A stretch of DNA of 64,000 nucleotides, taken from NCBI GenBank assembly GCA_963850255.1, contig CAWKLL010000045.1, positions 1-64,000 of the forward strand. Reading direction: 5' to 3'. The notes below the pieces were generated by a model, which saw nothing but the letters and a program-made list of their open reading frames with translations, made no database searches and was not told where the DNA came from. The number at the start of each line of letters is the position of its first letter. Positions within the stretch are counted from its first letter, which is position 1. The stretch is from J054 sp963850255. GTDB lineage: Bacteria; Pseudomonadota; Gammaproteobacteria; Steroidobacterales; GCA-2729495. The translations under genes and the position numbers were made by a program. This document shows positions 15,421-23,378 of this stretch, in pieces.

Positions 15421-16298
15421 GACAGAAACTCCTCAGGCGTTTGCAGTGGGTGCGGCATCAGTATTGCGAGCGGGCTGCGATAGGCCTGCTCGACCTGCGC
15501 CGGCGGCGGGCCGGCAATCTGGATATCGCTGCCGGTTTCGCCGAACAGGATCGACTTCACGCCGCCGACCACTTCCATCATCTCGGGCGTGACGATGCCG
15601 AAGGACTGGTTGAGCTGTTCCATCAGCGTCGCGCGCGCGATTTCCTCGCGGGTGCGGGCGATCAGCAGGCTGGTCTCTTCCATGTCCAGGTAGACGTCGG
15701 CGGCGAGCACGGCCAGGGACTGGTCGCTCTGGCTGCCCGACGATGACGACCAGCTGGTAGTACTGCTTGAAGCGGTCGCTGAGGCGCATGCCGGAGCGGC
15801 CGCGCAGCTTCGGCGCCGGCTGTCGGCCGGCCTTGCGGGGCCGCCGCCGAGCAGGGTTTCCTGCAGCATCCACGGCGTCATCTTGTTGCCGAGCTCGCTG
15901 CGCAGGCGTTTTTCGAGGCTCAGGCGCGTGTTGTTGACGGTGTGTTCCATGTCCGGCAGGCGCTCTTCCATGATGCCGAGCATGTCCAGGTAGGTTGCGC
16001 CGAGTTGCTTGGCCATGCGCTGACAGCCGGGATCGTCTTCGGCGCCATCGCATTTGCTTTCGCGATAAAGCTGTTGCTGCTGATCGAGTCGGCCGATGAC
16101 TTCCTGCAGGCCGGTTTCCATTTCGCGTGCGACGCTACTGGTCAGGCGCAGGTCTTCGACCACCGTGGTCGGGAACAGGCGGATGGTGGGTCCGCTGGGC
16201 TTGGCGGGTACGCTGACGGCGAGGGCCGTCTGCGCGCCGAGCGCGGTCGCTAGTGCGAGGGTTACGAGGACAGGCAGTCGCTCAAAATAAGGGTTCAT
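15417..16298 (-). CDS. exported helical protein, first gene of the envelope operon (contains two compensating frameshifts)
   Basis: The 293-residue product has a signal peptide (LPVLVTLALATALGAQTALA). The mature protein is helical and rich in Glu/Arg/Gln: VAREMETGLQEVIGRLDQQQ, then EERLPDMEHTVNNTRLSLEK, and later YLDMEETSLLIARTREEIAR. Between the C4 run at 15837-15840 and the C3 run at 15736-15738 (read as G on the + strand where applicable) the frame is displaced. The other frame reads RKAGRQPAPKLRGRSGMRLS and DRFKQYYQLVV, which fits the rest better than the Ser/Ala-rich sequence in the written frame. The ATG at 16298 has GGAGA seven bases upstream. I do not recognise a family. Confidence 0.6.
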   Translation of the reverse strand: MNPYFERLPVLVTLALATALGAQTALAVSVPAKPSGPTIRLFPTTVVEDLRLTSSVAREMETGLQEVIGRLDQQQQLYRESKCDGAEDDPGCQRMAKQLGATYLDMLGIMEERLPDMEHTVNNTRLSLEKRLRSELGNKMTPWMLQETLLGGGPARPADSRRRSCAAAPACASATASSSTTSWSSSSGSQSDQSLAVLAADVYLDMEETSLLIARTREEIARATLMEQLNQSFGIVTPEMMEVVGGVKSILFGETGSDIQIAGPPPAQVEQAYRSPLAILMPHPLQTPEEFLS

Positions 16299-16498
16299 AT
16301 CGCCATCTCCACTGGGTAGGTCATACGGCCATGTGTGCCGTCGTTGTTTTGCATTGATAGTAGTCATGCAAGCTGAACCCAAGCTGAATCGGCTCGGCGA
16401 GTTGCCCGGAGAGCCGCGCAGAGCGCGTGTCGGGAGCGCCTTCCGGGGCACCGGCCGGAATGTAGCCAACGAAAAAATCACCGGGGGAAGTTGGCCGC

Positions 16499-16544
16499 AA
16501 AAAAAAGGCGCCGAACCGGTTTATGGGAAAACCGACCCGGCGCC
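16499..16544 (-). terminator. intrinsic terminator of the basic periplasmic protein gene
   Basis: On the minus strand a GC-rich stem is followed by eight T residues (the A8 run at 16499-16506). The arms are 16507-16522 and 16528-16544, pairing GGCGCCG with CGGCGCC and CGGTTT with AAACCG. It lies 20 bases beyond the stop of the 16564-16992 gene. Confidence 0.85.
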
Positions 16545-16563
16545 CGCGTGCCGTCTGGCTTAT

Positions 16564-16992
16564 CTAGTCGGCGATTCGAATGCCGATGCCGTTCAGCCAG
16601 ATCGTGTAGCCGTTATCAGCACCCGGCCGGTAGCTATTGCGACGGTAGTAGTCGCGCCCGGCCTGCCGCTGCTTGTGGTTATGCCGATAGTTGTAGCGCT
16701 GGAAGGCACGCCATTGGTTGCGTTGGCCGTAGCGCCATTTATAGGCACGGTACCTGGGGCGATGGCGCCGCTGGTCGCTATAGTTATCACGGTAGTGGTT
16801 ACGACGCTGATGCTGGCGTTCCGCCGCCGGTCGCCGCGCCTGGAACTTGCCCTGGCGATGCTGTGGTGCCGCCTTGTGCTGTCGGTTGTCATCACGATAG
16901 CGGTTGCCGCTGCGCTGGTCGGCATGGGCAACAGCCGACAGGCCCAGCGACAGGGCGACGGTCACTGTCAGTAGGGTTTGCATCCGTTTCAT
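16564..16992 (-). CDS. basic periplasmic protein of unknown function, RcnB-like in composition
   Basis: The 142-residue product has a signal peptide (MQTLLTVTVALSLGLSAVAHA). A highly basic Arg/Tyr/His/Asn/Gln-rich body follows, with repeats such as RYRAYKWRYGQRNQWRAFQR, ending DNGYTIWLNGIGIRIAD. Small basic periplasmic proteins of this style include the RcnB family, but no specific motif proves membership. GGAG is spaced seven bases before the ATG, and an intrinsic terminator follows, so it is a single-gene unit, divergent from the PhoPQ-like operon. Confidence 0.7.
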   Translation of the reverse strand: MKRMQTLLTVTVALSLGLSAVAHADQRSGNRYRDDNRQHKAAPQHRQGKFQARRPAAERQHQRRNHYRDNYSDQRRHRPRYRAYKWRYGQRNQWRAFQRYNYRHNHKQRQAGRDYYRRNSYRPGADNGYTIWLNGIGIRIAD

Positions 16993-17245
16993 TACATATT
17001 CTCCTTCGCATCCACGGGCTCAATAGCGGCCCTGGCGAACAAGCTAGCGAGCGCTGCATGAATCGGTGCTGAATGGGCGGCGCCGTATTCGTGAAATCGG
17101 CAGCTGCTGCAAATCGGTATACCGTCGTTCAGCTTTCGTTCATCGACGGCCTTCTATCCTGAGCCTCACAAAAAACGGCGTAGCGGCTGCGTACTGCGTT
17201 TGCCGCTGCGTCAATACAGATGGCGTAAAGCGTAAGGAGAAAGTC

Positions 17246-17866
17246 ATGAGACATTGGAAAGTCATTACCAGCCTGGTGGTGGTCGGTGCAGCCTGTCAGC
17301 CCCTGGCGGCATGGAGCAACGGCTATGCGAGCGGTTCCGGCGACGAATTTTTTATCGAGGCCCCGGTGACCTATGTGCAGCCACTCACCCGTTACATCCA
17401 GGTATCCACGCCGCAGGAAGTCTGCTGGGAAGAGTCCGTGCCGCAGTCCGCCTACAACCAGCCGTCGAAAACGCCCCTGGTGGTCGGCGGCCTGATTGGT
17501 GGTGCTATCGGCCATGCCGTCGGCGGTCGCCGGCGCTCGAAGAACCTGCTGTCGGTGGCGGGTGCGCTGCTGGGTGCCTCCATCGGCAATAGCGCCGCGT
17601 CTCAGCATCGCGCGCCACGCAACACTTATGTCACCACGCAACGGGTCTGCCGCATTGAGCAGGTCACGCACCAGGAAGAACGCGTGGACGGCTATCGCGT
17701 GACCTACGAATACCGTGGCCGCAGCTTTGTCACGCAAACGGCCACACATCCCGGCGCGACGATTCCCGTGCGTGTGGAGGTGCAGCCGCTCGCCTATAAT
17801 GGCAACGACTATAACGGCCGTGGCAACGGTCGCCGGCCTTACCGCAGATCATTTAACGAGAGCTGA
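17246..17866 (+). CDS. glycine-zipper exported protein
   Basis: The 206-residue protein has a signal peptide ending near LAAWSNG. The central glycine zipper is PLVVGGLIGGAIGHAVGG and NLLSVAGALLGASIGNS (about residues 78-117). The C-terminal part, EERVDGYRVTYEYRGRSFVT, is shared with the 9526-10137 protein. Such 2TM glycine-zipper proteins are surface or envelope-stress proteins. AAGGAG at 17234-17239 selects the ATG at 17246. The stop overlaps the start of the PepSY gene (TGATG), indicating an operon with the two-component system. Confidence 0.8.
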   Translation: MRHWKVITSLVVVGAACQPLAAWSNGYASGSGDEFFIEAPVTYVQPLTRYIQVSTPQEVCWEESVPQSAYNQPSKTPLVVGGLIGGAIGHAVGGRRRSKNLLSVAGALLGASIGNSAASQHRAPRNTYVTTQRVCRIEQVTHQEERVDGYRVTYEYRGRSFVTQTATHPGATIPVRVEVQPLAYNGNDYNGRGNGRRPYRRSFNES

Positions 17867-18156
17867 TGTTTCACGAGAGAGCAGGCGTCGCAGGCTTACT
17901 GGCACTGATCGCGGCCCTGTCTCTTGCCGCCGCGCCGGTGTATGGCGGCGGGCACAAGCGGCGCACGACGGTGGCCCAGGCGCCGAGTTCGGAAATTTCT
18001 GCCGACCGGGCGGCGTCCATCGCCAGCCGTGCAACGGGCGGCCGGGTACTCAAGGTCAAGCGCGACGGCAACGTTTACCGGGTTCGGGTGTTGCTCGACG
18101 GTGAGCGGGTGCGCAACGTCAGCGTAGACGCGCGCACCGGTCGGGTACTGAACTAG
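17866..18156 (+). CDS. exported PepSY-domain protein
   Basis: The 96-residue protein has a signal peptide (AGLLALIAALSLAAAPVYG). A PepSY domain follows, with ISADRAASIASRATGGRVLK, VKRDGNVYRVRVLLDGERVR and VSVDARTGRVLN. PepSY domains in this context often modulate peptidases or act with adjacent histidine kinases in the periplasm. It is translationally coupled to the glycine-zipper gene and lies 23 bases before the response regulator. Confidence 0.82.
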   Translation: MFHERAGVAGLLALIAALSLAAAPVYGGGHKRRTTVAQAPSSEISADRAASIASRATGGRVLKVKRDGNVYRVRVLLDGERVRNVSVDARTGRVLN

Positions 18157-18179
18157 TCGTACCCGGGAAGAGTAAAGCC

Positions 18180-18863
18180 ATGCGAGTGCTGGTAGTCGAA
18201 GACGAGCAGGTGTTACGCGAGCAGTTGGTGCAATCGCTGCGCCAGGCCGGCTATGCGGTGGATGCCACGGATCGCGGCGAGGAAGGTCTGTTCATGGGCA
18301 GTGAATACCCGGTGGATGTGGCCGTGCTCGACCTGGGGCTACCGGATATGGACGGCCTCAAGGTGCTGACTCGCTGGCGTGAGGCCGGCCACAATTTCCC
18401 GGTGCTGGTACTGACGGCGCGCGGTCGCTGGAGCGAAAAAGTCGAGGGCCTGGAGACGGGCGCCGACGACTACCTGACCAAACCCTTTCACATGGAAGAA
18501 GTCCTGGCCCGCTTGCGCGCGCTGGTGCGACGTTCCAGCGGCCTGGCCAGCAGCTCGCTGTCGGCCGGCGCCATTCAGCTGGATACCAGCTCGCAAACGG
18601 TGCGCGTGGCCGAACGCGACATCGAGTTAACCGCCTACGAGTACCGCTTGCTGGAGTACCTGATGCTGCACGCCGGCGAGGTGATCTCGAAAACCACTTT
18701 GGCCGAACATCTTTATGACGAAGAGACCGATCGCGACAGCAATGTGCTGGAAGTGCTGGTCGGTCGCCTGCGCCGCAAGCTCGATCCCGATCGCAGCGCC
18801 GCGCCCATCGAAACCCTGCGCGGGCGCGGCTACCGGCTGCGCGCGCAAGCCGCTGATGCATAA
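18180..18863 (+). CDS. OmpR/PhoP-family response regulator
   Basis: The 227-residue protein has a receiver domain with acidic residues VVEDE near the start, phosphoacceptor Asp51 in AVLDLGLPDMDG, and the switch Thr/Lys in VLTARGR and DDYLTKPF. The C-terminal winged-helix DNA-binding domain contains ELTAYEYRLLEYLMLHAGEV and ending IETLRGRGYRL. It is paired with the following kinase and probably controls envelope genes, possibly this operon itself. Confidence 0.92.
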   Translation: MRVLVVEDEQVLREQLVQSLRQAGYAVDATDRGEEGLFMGSEYPVDVAVLDLGLPDMDGLKVLTRWREAGHNFPVLVLTARGRWSEKVEGLETGADDYLTKPFHMEEVLARLRALVRRSSGLASSSLSAGAIQLDTSSQTVRVAERDIELTAYEYRLLEYLMLHAGEVISKTTLAEHLYDEETDRDSNVLEVLVGRLRRKLDPDRSAAPIETLRGRGYRLRAQAADA

Positions 18864-18895
18864 ATACTCCAGACAGACCGCATGCTGAGTTTGCT

Positions 18896-20272
18896 TTGAA
18901 CGAATCCGCCGACAAACGCTCCGGCTGGTCGCTGCGCCTGCGCGTGCTGGTGGCCGGCGCGGTGGTGGTTGCGCTGTTTGCCGGGCTGACCGGCCTGGCC
19001 GCGGAGCGCGCCTTTCGCGGCAGTGTGGAAGCGCTGGTTCGCGAACGTCTGCTGGCGCGTATCTACATGCTGATGAGCGCGGTGGACGTGGATGAGCTCG
19101 GCGCCCTGATCATGCCGGCGGGGTTGCCGGAGCCGCAGCTGGCGTTGCCTGGCTCAGGTGCTTATGCGGCCATAACGACGGTGGAGGGCGAGTTGCTGTG
19201 GCGATCGGACTCCAGTCTGGGCGTGGAGATCCCCTATACCATCACCCGCAGCCCGGGCGACTATCGTTTGAACGAGGCTTTGCCGAGTGACAGCGAACGA
19301 CTGCAGACGCTGGCTTACCCGGTGTTCTGGGAACTGGACGGTGATCGCGAGCCGGTGTTTATTTTTCAGGCTGCGGAAAGTCGCGCGGCGGTTGATGCGG
19401 AGCTTGATGCATTTCGCGAGATCCTGTGGCGCTGGCTCGGCGGCGGCGCTATTGCCTTGCTGATCATGCAGGCCGGTGTGCTGATCTGGAGCCTTGCGCC
19501 GGTGCGGCGCATTGCGGAGGAAGTCGGCGAAATCGAAACCGGCTCCCGCCAGTCTTTGGGCGGGGGTTACCCGCGTGAGCTGGGACCCCTGACGGAAGGT
19601 TTGAACGCACTCATCGGCGGCCGCGAGGCGCGCCTGCGTCGCTACCGCAATACGCTGGCCGATCTCGCGCACAGTTTGAAAACGCCGCTGGCCGTATTGC
19701 GGGTCGAGCAGGCGGCCGGCCGCGAGGGCGCTTCGCCGAAGTCTCTGAACGAGCAGCTCGAACGGATGGAGCAAACCATCGAATACCACGTCCAGCGGGC
19801 TGCCATATCGGGTCGTTCGCCGCTGGCCGCACCGGTGGCGGTCCGGCCGGCCGCACTGCGGGTGATCGACTCGCTGAAAAAGATCTATCAAGGCAAGTCA
19901 CTGCAATTCGAGTGCGAGATCGACGATCAGGTTGAATTCGCCGGTGACCCGGGCGATCTGGCCGAGCTGCTCGGCAACCTGGGCGACAACGCCTGCAAGT
20001 GGGGCCGCTCGCGGGTGCGCTTTGCCGCGCACCAGGAATCGGGTCCCGACCAGCGACCGCGCCTGCACCTGAGTATTGAGGACGACGGGCCCGGTATTCC
20101 CGACGAGCTGCGCGAGGCGGTGCTCCAGCGCGGCGTGCGCGCCGACTCCCGGCTGCCCGGCCAGGGCATCGGCCTGGCCGTTGTGCGCGAGACTGTGGAA
20201 GAAATCTATTCCGGTACGCTGCAAATAGATGTCGGCGAACTCGGTGGGATGCGCTTGCGTTTGCTTATCTGA
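18896..20272 (+). CDS. PhoQ-like sensor histidine kinase
   Basis: The 458-residue protein has two membrane segments: VLVAGAVVVALFAGLTGLAA, and GGGAIALLIMQAGVLIW near residue 190. They flank a periplasmic sensor of about 145 residues. The H-box DLAHSLKTPLAVL near residue 258 is of the PhoQ type. The ATPase has the N-box NLGDNACKW and G-boxes DDGPGIP and GQGIGLAVV. The start appears to be TTG at 18896, since the nearby ATG runs straight into a stop. Confidence 0.9.
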   Translation: MNESADKRSGWSLRLRVLVAGAVVVALFAGLTGLAAERAFRGSVEALVRERLLARIYMLMSAVDVDELGALIMPAGLPEPQLALPGSGAYAAITTVEGELLWRSDSSLGVEIPYTITRSPGDYRLNEALPSDSERLQTLAYPVFWELDGDREPVFIFQAAESRAAVDAELDAFREILWRWLGGGAIALLIMQAGVLIWSLAPVRRIAEEVGEIETGSRQSLGGGYPRELGPLTEGLNALIGGREARLRRYRNTLADLAHSLKTPLAVLRVEQAAGREGASPKSLNEQLERMEQTIEYHVQRAAISGRSPLAAPVAVRPAALRVIDSLKKIYQGKSLQFECEIDDQVEFAGDPGDLAELLGNLGDNACKWGRSRVRFAAHQESGPDQRPRLHLSIEDDGPGIPDELREAVLQRGVRADSRLPGQGIGLAVVRETVEEIYSGTLQIDVGELGGMRLRLLI

Positions 20273-20401
20273 ATTCGCAGTGCCGTTTCGGCGCGCCCGC
20301 TGCGCCGATGACCACACCCCGGGCGCTGACCGGCAAACATCGGGTGGCAAGGCGTTGGCGCTCTGTATCCTTACCGCTTGTGCAAGCTTCAGGATAGCGC
20401 C

Positions 20402-21274
20402 ATGTCTGCTTCAGCCGCCGCCGATCCCTTTGTCGTCAGCCCGATGCGCGACAACTGGTACCAGCGCTGTTCATTTCTGGGTTCGACCTTCGCGCTGATT
20501 ACCTCGGTGAGTGAAGAGGGCGAGACCAACATTGGCCCCTACCAGCTGAGCTTCCCCTTCGAAGTGAACACCAGGCGTTCGTGGATGGTGATCAGTCGCA
20601 ATACCTCCAATACCGCCACCAACGTGCATCGCACCCACAAGTGCGCGCTGAATTTCATTGAATACGATGAAGCGCAGATCGAGACCATCCTCAAGTTCGG
20701 CTATCCGGGGCAGAGTACCGCGGAGAAGATGGCCTATAACTGCTTCGAGCTCATCGACAGCCCGACCCCGGGGCGTGAGTCCGGCGATATTTATCCGAAG
20801 ATCCTGGCCGATGCCTTCCAGGTCTACGAATGCACCCTGGATGTCGAGCGCATCAATGAGAATCCCATCCTGCGCGATTCCCCCTCGGCGCATTTGTTGC
20901 TGAATATCGACACCATCCTGGTGAAAGAGCGCTGGATGAAGTTTGTCGATGGCAGCGGCGATGCAATGCCGCGCATTCCGCTCACCTATGGTTTCAGAGG
21001 TGGCAATACCTTCTGGTTCGGCGAAACCCAGCCCGCTTACAAACTGCCGATACCCGACATGGGCGCGAATCATGAACTGGTGCACTACGAAGCCAATCGC
21101 CTGGATGACGAGGTGCGCTTTAGCTGGGGTGCCTGCAAGCAGCTCAGCGGCATCCCCAATGCCTTTGTGCAGAATGTGCTCAAGGGCATTGTGAAGCAGG
21201 CGAAAGCGCGCGGCGTGACCGAGGTGGACGAAGACTTTATTCTGGCGCTGAACAAAGAGCGCGACGGCGGCTAA
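20402..21274 (+). CDS. flavin reductase-like FMN-binding protein
   Basis: The 290-residue protein fits the flavin reductase/FMN split-barrel fold: NWYQRCSFLGSTFALITSVS, NIGPYQLSFPFEVN and NTATNVHRTHKCALNFI. Such proteins supply reduced flavin or act as flavoenzymes themselves. I chose the ATG at 20402 because it starts a short polar lead before the domain. It is alone in its orientation unit between the kinase and the DUF1838 gene. Confidence 0.75.
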   Translation: MSASAAADPFVVSPMRDNWYQRCSFLGSTFALITSVSEEGETNIGPYQLSFPFEVNTRRSWMVISRNTSNTATNVHRTHKCALNFIEYDEAQIETILKFGYPGQSTAEKMAYNCFELIDSPTPGRESGDIYPKILADAFQVYECTLDVERINENPILRDSPSAHLLLNIDTILVKERWMKFVDGSGDAMPRIPLTYGFRGGNTFWFGETQPAYKLPIPDMGANHELVHYEANRLDDEVRFSWGACKQLSGIPNAFVQNVLKGIVKQAKARGVTEVDEDFILALNKERDGG

Positions 21275-21322
21275 GCCGCGTAGCGGGGACAGTGCGCGGC
21301 TTCGGTCGCTGATCGAAATCAG

Positions 21323-21328
21323 TAAACT
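21323..21328 (+). promoter_or_regulatory. possible -10 box (GTAAACTG) before the first DUF1838 gene
   Basis: TAAACT within GTAAACTG recurs ahead of the genes at 24545 and 26414. TTCGGT sixteen bases upstream is a weak -35. The assignment rests only on recurrence and position. Confidence 0.3.
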
Positions 21329-21390
21329 GTCTGCCCATCACACAGCAAGCCCACTGCCAGCCTGGTAACACCAGGCCACTGGAGACCACT

Positions 21391-22272
21391 ATGAGTAATT
21401 CCCGCGTATCGCGGCGCCAGGCGGTAACAGCACTGGCCGGCGCCGGCGCGATTGGCCTGACGGCTGGTTGTGCCGACAACGGCGCCCGGTCGGGCAACAA
21501 CAAACCGGCACCGCTGGCGCTGGATCTGGACGACCCGGTGGACCTGGCCTATGCGCGGCAGAAAGTCATCGGCAGTGTCGCCGAAGAAGAAATACATTCT
21601 TTCCTGCGCTTTCATTTTTATGGCCAGGTGCCCGGCGAGAAGGCCCGGCGTTTGTTCTCCATGAATAACTACATTGTGGATAAATGGCAGCCGGTGGAAC
21701 GTGGCACCTACGAACTGCGCCACTGGGAAGTGGCCTACTACTGTGACTTCGACACCGACGATCCCATCGAAACCTGGGTGAACCCGTATACCGAAGAAGA
21801 GATTGAAGTCTTTCAGTTTATTCTCGGGCCCATTGAGCGGGTGTATTCGCCGGGTGATGTGCTGGCTCCTGGCCTGGCGCCGATACCGCTGACTTCGCAC
21901 ATCATGGGGCCGCGCTTTTACGTGGCCACGGAAGCGATCACGCAGGTGCCCAACCTGTTTCAACCCGAGGAATGGCCGAAACGTTCCAGCGGCAAGGTGG
22001 CCAACTGGTTATCCATGCAGACGATCTCCGCACAGATGGAGGACGTACTCAATCCCGAGCTGAACTCGGCGCCGTCGAATACCCACCTGCAGAACTTCAT
22101 CTCCTGGGGTTCGTGGATGCAGATGGGCGGGCGGCCGGGTGGCAGCATGGCGCGCGCCTACGGCACCGAGATAGACGGTTTTGATGCCCTGCCGAAGAAG
22201 GTTTACGACGGACTTAATGAAATACACGCCGGAGATCTTCGATACGGAGAGCTGGACGACCACACGTTTTGA
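21391..22272 (+). CDS. Tat-exported DUF1838 family protein (frameshifted near the C terminus)
   Basis: The N terminus has a twin-arginine signal, VSRRQAVTALAGAGAIGL. The body reads LRFHFYGQVPGEKARRLFSM, ETWVNPYTEEEIEVFQF and QPEEWPKRSSGKVANWLSMQ, matching the DUF1838 protein at 29984. After VYDGL (near 22214-22217) skipping one base gives LMKYTPEIFDTESWTTTRFD followed by EFDYFNLMQARRAKGEV and a TAA at 22325-22327, the expected family ending. The written frame stops at 22272. DUF1838 proteins are periplasmic and of unknown function. Confidence 0.8.
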   Translation: MSNSRVSRRQAVTALAGAGAIGLTAGCADNGARSGNNKPAPLALDLDDPVDLAYARQKVIGSVAEEEIHSFLRFHFYGQVPGEKARRLFSMNNYIVDKWQPVERGTYELRHWEVAYYCDFDTDDPIETWVNPYTEEEIEVFQFILGPIERVYSPGDVLAPGLAPIPLTSHIMGPRFYVATEAITQVPNLFQPEEWPKRSSGKVANWLSMQTISAQMEDVLNPELNSAPSNTHLQNFISWGSWMQMGGRPGGSMARAYGTEIDGFDALPKKVYDGLNEIHAGDLRYGELDDHTF

Positions 22273-22325
22273 CGAGTTCGACTACTTCAATCTCATGCAG
22301 GCGCGGCGGGCCAAGGGCGAGGTTT

Positions 22326-22340
22326 AAGAAGGTGCCGGGT
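22326..22340 (+). repeat. truncated REP-like repeat at the DUF1838 stop codon
   Basis: AAGAAGGTGCCGGGT matches the first part of the interspersed repeat and begins inside the restored TAA stop. Confidence 0.5.
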
Positions 22341-22426
22341 GGCGCCGAGTGCCAGCGTGCGGTAGCTGCTGCTCGCCGTAATCGGTAGCATCGCGCTGGT
22401 CCAGTAACCCGACGAGAACCGCGAAT

Positions 22427-22855
22427 ATGACTGAACTGAACCCGACCGAGGTCCGCGCGCTCAAAGAGGCGCTGGATGACGAGTATCGCGCGTGGGCCAC
22501 CTACGACCAGGTGATCGCTGACTTCGGCGAAGTGCGGCCGTTTATCAACATCCGTGGGGCCGAGGCGCGCCACATCGGCGCGCTACTGATGTTGTTCGAG
22601 CGTTACGAGGTAGCCGCGCCGGAGAACCCCTGGCCCGGCCGCGTGCCGCGCTACGCTAGTGTGCATGCCGCCTGCGAAGCGGGTGTGGCCGCGGAGATCG
22701 AGAATCGCGACCTTTACCAGCGCCTGATGCAGGAAACCGACCGTGAGGACGTGTTGCGCGTGTTCGGCAACCTGCAGGAAGCCTCAGAGGAACGCCATCT
22801 GCCGGCCTTCCAGCGCTGCGTGGCAAGGTCGAGCGTGGGATCCGGAGGACCGTAG
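22427..22855 (+). CDS. ferritin-like DUF2202-type protein
   Basis: The 142-residue all-helical protein contains ALDDEYRAWATYDQVIADFG, FINIRGAEARHIGALLMLFE and LYQRLMQETDREDVLRVFGN followed by LQEASEERHLPAFQRC. The spaced Glu and ExxH pairs are those of a ferritin-like di-iron four-helix bundle. The function may be iron handling or oxidative protection; no partner gene is evident. It is convergent with the gene at 22878, whose terminator lies between them. Confidence 0.75.
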   Translation: MTELNPTEVRALKEALDDEYRAWATYDQVIADFGEVRPFINIRGAEARHIGALLMLFERYEVAAPENPWPGRVPRYASVHAACEAGVAAEIENRDLYQRLMQETDREDVLRVFGNLQEASEERHLPAFQRCVARSSVGSGGP

Positions 22856-22863
22856 CCGGCAGC

Positions 22864-22892
22864 AAAAAATGAACCGGTTAGGGAATAACCGG
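22864..22892 (-). terminator. intrinsic terminator overlapping the stop codon of the 22878-23378 gene
   Basis: On the minus strand the stem CCGGTTA/TAACCGG (22886-22892 with 22874-22880, loop 22881-22885) is followed by six T residues (A6 at 22864-22869). The TAA stop of the gene forms part of the stem. Confidence 0.75.
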
Positions 22893-23378
22893 CGTGTGCG
22901 GCTCGAAGCCTTCGATTTTGGCCTCCGGGTGATGCCGCCGAACGAGGTCCGTCATCTGGTCTACTTTATCCAGCTCGACGTCGATCATAATCAATACTTG
23001 GCCGCGTTCGATCGCTTCTTCAAACTTCTTGAGGCGACTGCTGGGAAACGCGCTACCCGCCAAAGCAGCCAACCACCCACCAACCATCGCGCCCTCGAAC
23101 GAAATCAGCAACACGGCCGCGCCGCCTAATATGCCGCCAGCAACCCGCAAGGCGATCAAGCCTGCCACCAGTCCGATAGTGGCCCCGGCCGCAAGGCCTC
23201 GCTCGAGCGCCGGAAAAAAGTCATTTTGATCGTAACCTGGACCCGGAAGCTCCTCGAGTGGAGTTTCGTCATTCGCCAGCAAGTGAATACGGCTCTCTGC
23301 AATGCCCGAATCTTCAAGTTCATGCACGACCTGGCGAGCGTGATCGATGTCAGGTAGAAGAAAGCAGAGTCTTTTCAT
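22878..23378 (-). CDS. DUF1269-like glycine-rich membrane-associated protein
   Basis: The 166-residue protein starts MKRLCFLLPDIDHARQVVHE, an alpha/beta unit like that of general-stress YflT/DUF1269 proteins. It has two glycine-rich hydrophobic stretches, LAAGATIGLVAGLIALRVAG and GAAVLLISFEGAMVGGWLAA. It ends with QVLIMIDVELDKVDQMTDLV, a second half of the alpha/beta domain. Such proteins are often stress-induced; the molecular function is unknown. Confidence 0.75.
   Translation of the reverse strand: MKRLCFLLPDIDHARQVVHELEDSGIAESRIHLLANDETPLEELPGPGYDQNDFFPALERGLAAGATIGLVAGLIALRVAGGILGGAAVLLISFEGAMVGGWLAALAGSAFPSSRLKKFEEAIERGQVLIMIDVELDKVDQMTDLVRRHHPEAKIEGFEPHTPVIP

Noticed and set aside
9526..16298. 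Zorya-type anti-phage system
   Set aside because: The stator-like pair is reminiscent of ZorA/ZorB, but no ZorC-E helicase or nuclease genes are present and a lytic transglycosylase is, so the label would be unsupported.
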